Positions 33,451 to 42,471 of a stretch of 64,000 nt of DNA are shown here, one piece after another. Location of the stretch: positions 613,501 through 677,500 of the forward strand of contig JACEVL010000110.1 of assembly GCA_020284085.1 (NCBI GenBank), read 5' to 3'. The stretch comes from Aporrectodea caliginosa. Lineage: Eukaryota; Annelida; Clitellata; Crassiclitellata; Lumbricidae. The notes beneath the pieces were generated by a model. It saw only the letters and a program-made list of their open reading frames with translations, was not told the origin of the DNA and ran no database searches. Each line of letters starts with the position of its first letter. Within the stretch, counting starts at the first letter, position 1. The translations under genes were made by a program, and so were the position numbers.

Positions 33451-33900
33451 ACTGAGAGACAGACGGACAGATACACAGCCACACAGACAAAATCACAGAG
33501 ACTGAGACAGGGACAAACATTCAGGCAGACAGAGACAGAGAGAAAGAGAGAGAGAGACAGGCAGATAGACGGAGATGGAGACAAAGATAGGGATAGAGAG
33601 TGACAGGCAAAGAGAGAAGGACAGAGAGTAAGAGCTATAGAAAGGGACAGAGATGTAGAATGAAGCAGATAGCAAGAAAACACTAGAGCGAGAGGGAGAG
33701 AGAGAATTTCAGGTAGAACCTGGTAGAGAGGGCTGGGGCTCGTAAGGGGACAGAAGGAGAGGTAGGGAGATAGAAAGAGGCGGACTAAAATAGAGAGGGC
33801 TTTGATTCCATTTAGTTAATTCATTCATTCATTCATTCGGGAATTTATATAGCGCCCCTTTAATGAAACTACTCAGAGGCGGTCGATACTTCGATTTGAT
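33451..33900 (+). repeat. GACAGA/GAGA-rich tract and inverted SINE tail
   Basis: Purine-rich GACAGAGAGA units run from 33450 to 33790. (ATTC)n and TTTATATAGCGCCCC (33822-33857), the complement of a GGCGCTATATAAA tail, follow. Confidence 0.75.
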
Positions 33901-33934
33901 AATTAGCATTACATTCTCTGTTTCAGATCATCAG

Positions 33935-34440
33935 AATCATCCTTCTCTTCTCTTCTTTTCCTCCTCCCCTTCATCCTCTTCCTCCATCTCGTCTTCCTTC
34001 TGTTAGTCCTCCTCCTCCTCCTCCTCCTCCTCCTTTCTTCCTCCTCCTCTTCTTTTCCTGTTTTTCCCGTTCTCTTCTTATCCCTCAACCTTCTTCTCCT
34101 CCTCCTTCTTTCTCCTCCTCCTTTCCTCCTCTTCCTCTTCTTCCTTATACTCTGCTTCCTTCTCCTCGTCTTTCATTTCTCCTCCTTCTTCCCTTCCTCC
34201 ACCTCTTCTTCTTCTTCTTCCTCCTCCTCCATCTCCAGAAGCCATGCATCCTCCTCCTTCACTCTTTCCTCTCCCTCTCCTCTTCTACCTCCTCTTCCTC
34301 CTCGTCCTCTTCTTCCACCTCCTCTTTCTCCTCCTCCTTCATCTCTTCTTCCATCTCCTCCACCTCATCCTTCCTCCTCCTCGTCTTTCACTCCTCCTCC
34401 CTTCTTCCTCTTCCACCTTCTTCTCCACCTCCTCGGATCA
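33935..34440 (+). repeat. 500-bp polypyrimidine (CTT/CTC) tract
   Basis: Nearly continuous CTCCTCCTTCTT sequence with few purines. A 250-bp unique segment follows (34440-34690), in which the 34528-34690 open frame has no recognisable domain. Confidence 0.9.
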
Positions 34441-34694
34441 AACAAACTTTCATTCGATCTGGTTCCTTATTCACCAATTACGTCCTCAGGTCGCGGCTCA
34501 AACGAACCGACTTCAAAGGCGGAGTAATTGGATTCAATGAAGGTCAGAACACACAAGACGAAACGAAACTCGATAATCAAAGACTCTCCTTCCAATGTCT
34601 CTGCCTCCACAGATCACACAAAGACAGGATTAGACTCAGAGCTGTTCAACAGGGGCCGAAAAGGTGTGGCGAGAAATTTAATCATTTCCAATTA

Positions 34695-34761
34695 TGATAG
34701 TAGTAGTGGTAGTGGTAGTTATAGTTGTAGTAGTAGTAGTAGTAGTAGTAGTAGCAGTAGT

Positions 34762-34814
<53 letters not shown>

Positions 34815-34890
34815 CAGTATCAGTATCAGTAGCAGTAGTAGTAGTAGCAGTAGTAGTAGTAGTAAGTAGTAATAGTAGTAATAATAAGTA

Positions 34891-34959
<69 letters not shown>

Positions 34960-35060
34960 GTAGTAATAATAATAATAATAATAATAATAGTAATAATAAT
35001 AATAATAACAACTATAACAACAACTAGTAACTAATAATAATATTAAACAATAATTGCTAG
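34695..35060 (+). repeat. Trinucleotide array AGT - AGC - AAT
   Basis: (AGT)n turns into (AGC)n at 34755-34810, back to AGT, then about 140 bp of (AAT)n to 35030. Homopolymer-coding frames are artefacts. Confidence 0.95.
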
Positions 35061-35199
35061 TATTATTATTAAGATGATTTATATGGCTCGTAGTACAACC
35101 GAAGTCGAAGAAATTGGCGCTGTACAAGAGTCTAAAATCCATGACAGTCACACGAAACTTTAAAAAGATAGATTCGGTCTTGAACTGCGATTTAAATGT

Positions 35200-35560
35200 C
35201 TCCAGAGATGGCGAGTTTTTCTTCGTATTAACGACATCAAGTGTGGCTGCAGGGCCGTTAACGTCGACCTTAACCTTTACAATAAAGCAAAGTCCAACCT
35301 TAACGCTTAGCTTGCTTGTTTACTGTTTAACGACCACTGTGTGGTAACAAAGACCATTAGCCAGTGTTTCCGTTAACGCCCAAATGGCCGTTTTACGTCC
35401 GTAAAAAACGTCCAAAACGTCCAGATTTTTCGGTAGCCTGAAAGAAATTAGCTACGTCCAAATACTTCCAGGTCAAGGCGTAAATACGTCCTCTTTTTGG
35501 ACTCTAACAGAAACACTGCCATGAGCGTCGCCTTCCTTCCTACTACTACAAGGGGGGGGG
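35200..35560 (+). repeat. Module A/C and interrupted repeat B
   Basis: GTGTGGCTGCAGGGCCGTTAACGTCGACC (read in two parts around 35240-35275) and GTTTAACGACCACTGTGTGG at 35327 begin repeat B. Its distal part resumes at about 35520 (GCGTCGCCTTCC) and again at 35788-35850. In between lies an unassigned stretch with CGTCC/ACGTCC repeats, and a G9 run at 35552-35560. Confidence 0.5.
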
Positions 35561-35562
35561 GT

Positions 35563-35795
35563 CCGGTGGCGCGTTGGATAACATCTGGCAAAGAGTGCGA
35601 GAGGTACTGAGTTCGAGCCCCGTTGGGCGGATTTGCTTTGTAGGCTGCTATTAGCGCCGTGTATTACAGGCTGTCTGTTCTGTTAGTAGTTAACTAGTTA
35701 AGATTGTTTCAATTGCATAACATGTAAATGTACAGCACAGTGCGTTTGTCAGGCGCTAAATTAAAGAAAAGATATTATTATTATTATTCCTCCTT
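35563..35795 (+). repeat. SINE-3, plus orientation, inserted in repeat B
   Basis: tRNA-like head: CCGGTGGCGCGTTGGATAAC (A-box region) and ACTGAGTTCGAGCCCCG (B box). The body is GCTGCTATTAGCGCCGTG, CTGTCTGTTCTGTTAG. The 3' end is GTTTGTCAGGCGCTAAATT with (ATT)n. Repeat B continues on the far side (TCCTCCTTCATCCAGTCTTG), so the SINE landed inside it. Confidence 0.78.
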
Positions 35796-35859
35796 CATCC
35801 AGTCTTGGGACTGGCACTGGCAGAAAAAGAGCAGTGTCGAAGTTCTTATTTATTTTATT

Positions 35860-36530
35860 TTATCCAACGTTTAACGTCGTCTTATGACATCAAAGGCCGT
35901 TGACGACAATACAGGAAAGATATAATTCAATGATTACAAGAAACTTATAGCGTCCGAATGACACCATCAAATGTGTCAAACAGAGCTTTACAATTTCACT
36001 AATATTCAATATTTTTGTAACATAAGGTACTAGTTCATCTCACTCTGTCCATGATTTCTATATCCTCACACAAAGATTTCATGCAAATTAAACAATGTTA
36101 TGTAATTATACATCAATTGATCCATATATTTTTTTGTCCACAGTTTAACGTCGTGTTATGAGTTATGACATCAAAGGCCGTTGACGACTAGTTTTTCTTG
36201 ATCCATATAAGAAAGTTAGGGATCTCTTAACACTTAGCTTTTCTTAGGTGAATTATAAATAGAAGGAATAGAAAGCATATTACAGGTGTCTAATAAAGCT
36301 GCACGCCTTCTCGTAGTTTTAACGTTTAAGGATATCTTGTGGTTGCCAGTGCCGTTAACATCTGCCTTAGCTGTTGAAGGAGCCGATCAGCTAAATTTAA
36401 TACTTGAAGTGAAGTATAAATAGAGGAATTACAACTCATGTTAAAGGTGTCTAATAAAGTGGCGCGCTCTCTCGTAGTTTCAATGTTATCGACATCTTGT
36501 GGCTGCCAGGTCTCTTACCTCTCTTCTTGC
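35860..36530 (+). repeat. Module A and C copies
   Basis: TTTAACGTCGTCTTATGACA (35871) and a second copy at 36143 both continue to GGCCGTTGACGACwA. Full module A copies at 36240-36365 and 36405-36515 share TACAGGTGTCTAATAAAG or TAAAGGTGTCTAATAAAG and CTTGTGGCTGCCAG. The second is directly followed by the target duplication of the next element. Confidence 0.6.
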
Positions 36531-36540
36531 AAGCAGTTTC

Positions 36541-37253
36541 GGTACTTGTCGGTTAATTCACCCCAATTGGTTTTTCCAATGGTAATGTGTTGCCCACGTA
36601 AAATTAATTCACCCCATCAAAACGGTGTCGAAAACACAGCACAATGGTATAGAAAGCGATCTTTTAATTATAACTATTCTGATTAAAGCGAAGTTCAGAA
36701 ACATTTCTACCATGCAGATGGGTGTACCGTGGGACTGTTTTTATCTATCTTCTAATGACGACACTAACCCTAACCCTGACCCTAACCGACTTCGCGACGG
36801 AAAGTTTTATAGTCCATGTCAGTTACGTTGAGGTTACGCGTCGTTGTTACGCGCCGTGAGGGTCGGTTAGGGTCAGGGTTAGGGTTAGTATCGTCCATGT
36901 TTTCTAATGACGAAACTGTCACTGGTTAACCTGCAATATACACGGGATATATATAAACTGGAAGTGTTTCATATGACATATTTTCCCGTATCCCTTCGTA
37001 AGGAAGACTTGACAGTTGACACACGATAAGGTTAATCACTCCCTAAACTTCGTTGACCCGAAGAGGAGCCAATAGACAATACACGAAGAATTGAGAGGTA
37101 ACGGAAGGCGGCAAAAATTGGAATTAAAAGGAAAGAAACGCGTAAAAATTTATTCGGGTGCATGAACAGGCAAGGTAGACGCAAGAATGAAATGGGGTGA
37201 ATTAACCGACAAGGTAGACGAGAAAATGAAATGGGGTGAATTAACCGACAAGT
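36541..37253. mobile_element. Non-autonomous TIR element with 10-bp target duplication
   Basis: 713 bp bounded by AAGCAGTTTC at 36531-36540 and 37254-37263. A perfect 21-bp inverted repeat runs from 36544 to 36564 (CTTGTCGGTTAATTCACCCC plus a leading A) and from 37233 to 37253. The left end has three extra bases (GGT). Near the right end the terminal sequence is iterated as a tandem unit of about 37 bp (GGGGTGAATTAACCGACAAG at 37196 and 37234). A 9-10-bp duplication suggests the Mutator superfamily. No transposase was seen. It contains the telomeric hairpin at 36757-36896. Confidence 0.68.
36757..36896. repeat. Inverted pair of telomere-like (TTAGGG/TCAGGG) segments
   Basis: ACTAACCCTAACCCTGACCC at 36762-36781, running on to ACCGAC, is mirrored by GTCGGTTAGGGTCAGGGTTA, GGGTTAGTATCGTC at 36863-36896. 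The arms are 34 bp with one mismatch and the loop is about 70 bp. The whole is flanked by the direct repeat TTCTAATGACGA at 36750-36761 and 36902-36913, suggesting it entered as a unit. Confidence 0.8.
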
Positions 37254-37373
37254 AAGCAGTTTCTACCATTCGATGGATGGATCCATGGCAGAGTTTAAAG
37301 ACATCGTGTGACAGAGGCCGCTAACGTCGATAAAAGTTATTTCGGCTTAATATGGATGCATTTAAATGGCATG

Positions 37374-37936
37374 CAGTGGCGTGGCTAGCTTTTCAAGGGC
37401 CCGGGAGCAGGGGTTACGCAAGAGCCCTTGTTTGGCCCTGTAAGGCTAGCCTTACAGGGCCAAACAGGGCCCACAGTGTGAAGTTTCTGGCCGCTTCCCG
37501 AGAAAATGTCTCCTAATTTTAATTATTTGACGCATAACGGTGTAAGATTTTCATTTCGCTGATTCATGTCATTTTCTCAACTTAAAACTGTTACTAACAT
37601 ACTATATCATCGCTCACATACACTCTATGACTCTAACGTCATCATGCAATGTGACCGTCGTGAATCGAGACGTAAAAATTACGGTAAAAGGAGTTCCGTA
37701 GTCAGTACGGTTACTGGCAGGCGGCAGCTGGCTATGCTAAAGCAGTAAAGTAAGGAAGTATGCAAGCGTGTCGAAAGACTCGAAACATTCGAACATTACA
37801 CGTTCGCAACTACTAGATCTGTCACCAAACAAGCAGGAATTTGAATCAGATTAATAATTCAATTGTCTCTGTGGGCCTCTGGAGGTCGTGGGCCCGGGTG
37901 CCTTGCACCAATGAACTTGTGATAACTACGCTGCTG
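37374..37936. mobile_element. hAT-like MITE with 8-bp target duplication
   Basis: Ends CAGTGGCGTGGCTAGC (left) and GATAACTACGCTGCTG (right) are imperfect inverted repeats of the CAGTGGCGTAGCTA type seen in many hAT MITEs. Both continue to a GGGCCCGG box. Flanks ATGGCATG (37366-37373) and AGGGCATG (37937-37944) match at 7 of 8 positions. 563 bp, non-coding (the longest frame, 60 codons, is not family-like). It carries the palindrome at 37430-37465. Confidence 0.68.
37430..37465. repeat. Perfect 36-bp palindrome
   Basis: The half-site GTTTGGCCCTGTAAGGCT at 37430-37447 is followed at once by its exact reverse complement AGCCTTACAGGGCCAAAC. There is no loop. It lies inside the hAT-like MITE. Confidence 0.97.
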
Positions 37937-37949
37937 AGGGCATGGTTGA

Positions 37950-38647
37950 TTTCCTGCTGTTTAGCGACATTGTGTCATGACAAAGATGACTAGCGTCGCC
38001 CTCCTCCTTTCTCTACGCTTGGTACTGGCACTACCACAGTTAGGGTAGTTGCAGAGTTTTCGTATGGCATTATTACTCGTTACATCTAAGACTGTTGACG
38101 TCGACAAGAGGATTTTACAGTTTTCATCGTGACATTTTGAAAATTTCATCGGTGGATTAGGGCGAGCGGAATATATAATATTATACTGGCAGAGAAACCT
38201 ATTTATTGGTGTCTAATAAACAGACCAAAAATTCAATAAATTTCCGTTGTTAAACGAAATCTTGTGGCTTCCACAACGTTATCGTTTACCTATCTACCAC
38301 ATAATTATCTGAAGGTTATGCCCAACATACGTTAATTTGGTTCTCAGCAATATATACCATCATTTGAAAGCGTTTTAACGGTGTCTAAATGTAAGTTTGT
38401 ATTTATTTACGACATCTCACGACTGCTTCGGCCGTTGGCGTGGACCTGACCATAGCAATTTAATTTATTTGTTTTCCCTGAATTGGGTTGGTTAGTTTCT
38501 CTTTAACGACGCTGTGTCATACTAGGAATGACAAACGTCGCCCTCCTCCGTTCTACACGCTTGGAACTGGCACGACCAAAATGTTTGCAATGGCAGAAGT
38601 CATTAATATAAGGAATATAATAATAATATAATACATATAATATAATT
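37950..38647 (+). repeat. Repeat B and module A copies
   Basis: Minus-orientation repeat B at 37957-38060 and 38490-38600 (GCGTCGCCCTCCTCC). Module A at 38195-38275 and 38355-38440 (GCGTTTTAACGGTGTCTAAA). Repeat C-like text at 38065-38145. An ATAATATA run immediately precedes the LINE fragment. Confidence 0.6.
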
Positions 38648-39246
38648 GCAGGTGGACAGATTTACGTATTTGGGTTCAACGATCAACGAAAACAGTGATT
38701 GCGGTGCAGAGATTCGAGTACGATTGGCAAAGGGGTATGCAGTGGCAACAGACCTTAAAAAGATATGGAAGAGCCATGACATAACAACAACAACAAAGAT
38801 AAAGTTATGGAGAGCACTGGTTTGGCCGGTGGCTATACATGGTTGTGAAAGTTGGACACTGAGGAAGGAGGAGGAGAGAAGAATAGAGGCATTCGAGATG
38901 AAGTGTCTGAGATTGATCATGAATATATCTTGGACGGAAATGCGGAAAAATGAATGGGTGCTGGAGGAGGCAGGAGTGGAGAGGAGTCTCCTGAAGACGG
39001 TAAAAGAAAGAAAACTTAGTTACTTCGGACACATCATGAGAAGAGATGGAATATGCTTGGAGAAAGACATCATGCAGGGCACAATGCCGGGAAATCGGAA
39101 AAGAGGAAACCGAGAACAAACTGGTAGGGCAACATAAAGGAATGGACTGGATTGACAATGGAGGAATTGATAAGACTGACGGAAGACAGAAGACGCTGGA
39201 GAAATATTGTTCATGATGAGGCCGACCCTCGAAACGAGGATGGCTG
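38648..39246 (+). pseudogene. RTE-like non-LTR retrotransposon: RT thumb/C-terminal fragment
   Basis: The frame open from 38646 reads VDRFTYLGSTINEN, then AEIRVRLAKG, KLWRALVWPVAIHGCESWTL, FEMKCLRLIMNISWTEMR and KERKLSYFGHIMRRDG. This is the well-known C-terminal region of endonuclease-reverse-transcriptase polyproteins (F-x-Y-L-G-S, Y/H-G-C-E-S/T-W, F-E-M-x-x-x-R, G-H-I-M-R). A one-base loss near 39103-39107 shifts the frame. The continuation PRTNW-stop-GNIKEWTGLTMEEL, then DRRRWRNIVHDEADP, ends at a TGA at 39244-39246. So there is one frameshift and one Trp-to-stop change. It is 5'-truncated at about 38650. The clade is RTE-like by general resemblance; no RT catalytic motif remains. Confidence 0.9.
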
Positions 39247-39274
39247 AGAACAGAGAACAGAGAGAGGCAGCGTT

Positions 39275-39590
39275 TTAAGGGTGTCTAAGTGTAGTGCTAG
39301 TGCAGTGGCATGTGCTGGACTGCCAACCGAGAGAGAGGTAGGAGGTTCAAATGCTCGTCAGGACAGAAATTTGGTTCGAGATTTCTGCTTCATGTGTCAC
39401 CGCAGTGATATTTTCGTGAATAAGAAGTAGAATAAGAATAATAATTATTTGATTTTCGTTCAGCAGAAGTAGAAGTAGAATAGAAATTATTTTAAGAACG
39501 AGAATAGAATAAGAAGTGAAATCAAGACCTTATGAAGTGAATAAGAATAAGAAGCATAAATATTTTTAGAACGAAAATTAAGAGACTTCT
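39275..39590 (+). repeat. Possible SINE-4 and GAATAAGAAG repeats
   Basis: AGTGCAGTGGCATGTGCTGG and GAGGTTCAAATGCTC resemble A- and B-box regions of a tRNA-like head. A short body and a (GAATAAGAAGTA)-type tail follow. Degenerate AGAAGTAGAATAGAA repeats continue to 39590. Only one clear copy exists, so the family is unproven. Confidence 0.35.
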
Positions 39591-40640
39591 AATTTTTAGG
39601 TGCCATGTTTTATTACTGTGATGAAATAGGACCCTCGCAGAACAGTAGAAGGACATTATACCTGTATTCCTGGGTGTGAGGTCATATAGCTTTAAACTGG
39701 TTTAAACCGGCCTTAGGCTTAAGGGCTAATAATATGCAAATTCCGGGTAATGCAGCTATTGTGCAGGGCTGAGGGGTTGTCGCCGGCCCTCTGAGGGAGC
39801 CAGCCATAGGCCGGCAGGCTAGCTGACCAGAGGAGCGAGGTAAGATGTGATTGGCCAGTGGGAAGAGCCAGAGGTCAGGCACATGTGACTCAGGAAAGGT
39901 AGGCCACGGACAAGGGAGAATCCTTCTTGCCGTGACTGGCTGTGAAGGAGAGTGGTCGTCTCCAGTGTAGAGAAGAGCGTAGAACTGATGATGTCCGAGA
40001 GAGAAAGCAAGGAAAGCGTCTGGCCAGGGCCTAGATCAAGGATGAAATATATACTAGGCTATAAGATTTTCTGTAGTATTATCTAAGGTGATATTGGTAT
40101 TTGGATGGCAGAGAGGGTCAAGTTCAAGGAAACGGTCCACTTTGTTTGACCTGAGGTCAAATCGGCCTCAGAGTTGTTTGAAGTGGCAGGAAGGCCTCTT
40201 GTGCCCTTAGTGATATTCTTTGTGTGACCTTTATTTAGCTCTTAGTAATTTATTTAGCTCTTAGTAATTTAATACCTAGTGTTATCAAATGTTCTCCCAT
40301 TCCAGCCGGATGCTTCTCCTATTGATCCACGGGATAGTTATGCATGGCAGGGACATGAACTCTCTGATCGGCTTGAACCTCGGCTCACTAGCCACGAGTC
40401 CCCCTTGATCGTGGGACGCGGTTGCCATCAGCCTCTGCAGGCCCTCTTGGCAACGAAAACCATACCTGCACTCGACCCATGAGGGATTAGAACCCTTTTG
40501 TCAGGTCATGAAATAGGGAATTCTTCACAGTATACTGCCGTACAGAAATAATGTTTAAAATGCATGTTCCTTATTTGGATTTGACGTATACCTCTGCGCA
40601 TAATATGAATCTCGTAGCTAATCTCATGAACTCCAGCCTA
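39591..40640. other. Unassigned unique block with nuclear-receptor-like half-sites
   Basis: About 1 kb with little resemblance to the repeats around it. AGGGTCAAGTTCA (DR1-like, 40114-40126) and TGACCTGAGGTCA (everted half-sites, 40147-40159) stand 20 bp apart. A TTATTTAGCTCTTAGTAA duplication is at 40230-40270. An open frame at 40279-40482, preceded by a TTCTCCCATTCCAG acceptor-like site, has no recognised domain. It could be part of an LTR retroelement or a real exon; I cannot decide. Confidence 0.3.
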
Positions 40641-41175
40641 CTTTCACCACACCTCTGCACTCCTGGCTAACTCAGCTTTAATGAGTACACTGACCGTACA
40701 CTGTTGGTTGAAAGACGAGACGGTGATGGAGAGGACTGACTCCCAGCTCTCATTTGCGGAGGCTAAGAAAATGAAGTCGCTAACACTTCATACATATGGC
40801 GGCTTCAGGGTTAGCTTAAGGGACTGCTGTTCTGTCTCCTCCTCTTTTTCTTCTTCATAATATTCTCTGTGCATGAGGGAAATGGTTTAAAGGTTTTGTT
40901 CATATCTCTAATCTTGATAAGATTTAGCACAATAATTAGTGTTATATATACATGCATAAGTAAAAGTATGTGTTAACCTGAACTAGAAGTAAAATTATTT
41001 GAGAACAAGAACTAGAAGTAAAATTATTTGAGAACTAGAAGTAGAAGGAGAAGTAAAATTGCTTCAACAGAAGTGAATAAGAACTAGAAGTAAAATTATT
41101 TGAGAACTAGAAGTAGAAGAAGAAGTAAAATCGCTTCAGCAGAAGTGAATAAGAACTAGAAGTAAAATTAATCAA
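40641..41175 (+). repeat. Repeat F copy 1 and a GAACTAGAAGTAAAATT minisatellite
   Basis: Repeat F: AACTCAGCTTTAATGAGTAC, ACACTGTTGGTTGAAAGACG, GAGAGGACTGACTCCC and GAGGCTAAGAAAATGA (40668-40772). 40979-41175 repeats GAACTAGAAGTAAAATTATT with GAAGTGAATAAGAACTAGAA spacers, two full cycles of about 110 bp. Confidence 0.65.
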
Positions 41176-41199
41176 AGAACTAAAATATCACTGCATGTG

Positions 41200-41510
41200 T
41201 GCCCCCTAACCAACTCAGCTATAACGAATACACTGGCCGTATACTGTCGGTTAGAAAATTGTACTGTATTGTATTGTAGTTGATAATTTATAAAGCGCTT
41301 CTCATAGCATAAGGCTATAAGCCTTTCAGAAGCGCTCCAAGTGCGAAGTACTCCGAGGAAAAAGGAAGGTTTTAAGGTGAGAGAAAGAGGTAGAGATGCT
41401 ACCAGAGAGGATTGTAGAGCGTAGAGAAGGAGGAAGTCTATTCTATAGAGAGGAAAATGAGATAACGAGGGAGAGGACTGGCCACCCTCATATGCCGAGT
41501 CTAAGAAAAT
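41200..41510 (+). repeat. Repeat F copy 2, split by a LINE insertion
   Basis: The left part (CAACTCAGCTATAACGAATA, ACTGTCGGTTAGAAAAT, to 41259) resumes at 41453 (GAAAATGAGATAACG, GAGAGGACTGGCCACCC, GAGTCTAAGAAAATGA). Copy 1 runs uninterrupted through the same join, so the 193 bp between are an insertion. Confidence 0.75.
41260..41452 (-). mobile_element. 5'-truncated CR1/L2-like LINE 3' end with 6-bp target duplication
   Basis: Nearly identical to the plus-strand LINE end at 6938-7100 (complement of TTCCTCCTTCTCTACGCTCT and GAAGCGCTTTATAAAT). The (CAATA)n tail is at the left (TGTATTGTATTGTA) and the target duplication GAAAAT is at 41254-41259 and 41453-41458. All boundaries are visible: a 193-bp, 5'-truncated insertion. 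Confidence 0.82.
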
Positions 41511-41735
41511 GATATGTATGTATCTATGTATGTATGTATGTATCTACGTATGCATGTATGTATGTATGTATGCATGTATGTATGTATGTATGTATGTATG
41601 TATGTATGTATGTATGTATGTATGTATGTATGTATGTATGTATGTATGTATGTATGTATGTATGTATGTATGTATGTATGTATGTATGTATGTATGTATG
41701 TTTGTTTGTTTGTTTGTTTGTTTGTTTGTTTGTAC
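41511..41735 (+). repeat. TATG tetramer microsatellite with TTTG end
   Basis: About 190 bp of (TATG)n followed by nine TTTG units (41701-41733). A repeat C-like phrase (TTTAACGACATCTTATGACA) starts at 41760. 41820-42355 is unassigned AT-rich sequence. Confidence 0.95.
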
Positions 41736-42359
41736 AACTGTTGGATGCATCTCCAAACCTTTAACGACATCTTATGACAGCTATGGACGCTGACTTCATG
41801 AAAACAGTTATTATATATCACTTCAGTTTCTTTATTTCTTTGATTCTATGAATGAATTTTCAGGTGCTTTTGCGTTCAAAGTGTTAGTAGAGACAAAATC
41901 AGTCGAAAGAAATAACTCTGTAATCCGGCATGTAGCTAAGGCTTCGACATCACTTTGATATACTTTATTTCAATTCAGTTTATTCCGATTAACAAGTAAA
42001 GTATGTCTGTAATTTGGCCTCTTACGGTCCTTTTCAATGGCCATAAAAGTTTTTTGTGGTCATAAAGGCTCTTTCCGGAGTCATCAAGGCTCATTTTGGT
42101 GGTCAATTTGAAATGCATTCATTTTAGTTACTATCGTCTCGCGGGTTCTCACAAATAACAGATATTCATGTCGGAAACTATGTTACAGGTTTCAGCATAA
42201 TATTAAAATAGAAAATCTATTAGAATAAAAATACGCAGCGGTGATGTGATGATAAGAGTACCCTTTGCATTAATTATTGCCAACCATTGGCGCTATGCTA
42301 AAGAAAACTGAAGTCAGCTTATCTCAGATGCAATACTGCGCTAGAGTATCGGTTTGCAC

Positions 42360-42365
42360 TTTAAT
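42360..42365 (-). terminator. Possible polyadenylation signal of the secreted beta-propeller gene
   Basis: ATTAAA on the minus strand (plus TTTAAT), about 107 bp after the stop codon. It is a common variant signal; no canonical AATAAA lies closer. Confidence 0.3.
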
Positions 42366-42471
42366 AACCCAATGTTGTTTGCGGGGATAAGACGGCGATG
42401 AAGGCAATGCGTTCTCATAAGACGAGTCCAAAGAATTCGCAGATGACTTGTATTCATCGTTGCCTCTCAAG

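Noticed and set aside
34528..35151. Poly-Ser, poly-Ala, poly-Tyr and poly-Leu proteins
   Set aside because: They read the AGT/AGC/AAT trinucleotide array in different frames. The same holds at 23487-23762, 49774-50109 and 60997-61660.
36762..36896. True telomere or chromosome end
   Set aside because: The TTAGGG-type repeats are few, inverted to each other and internal, so they form a captured hairpin rather than a telomere.
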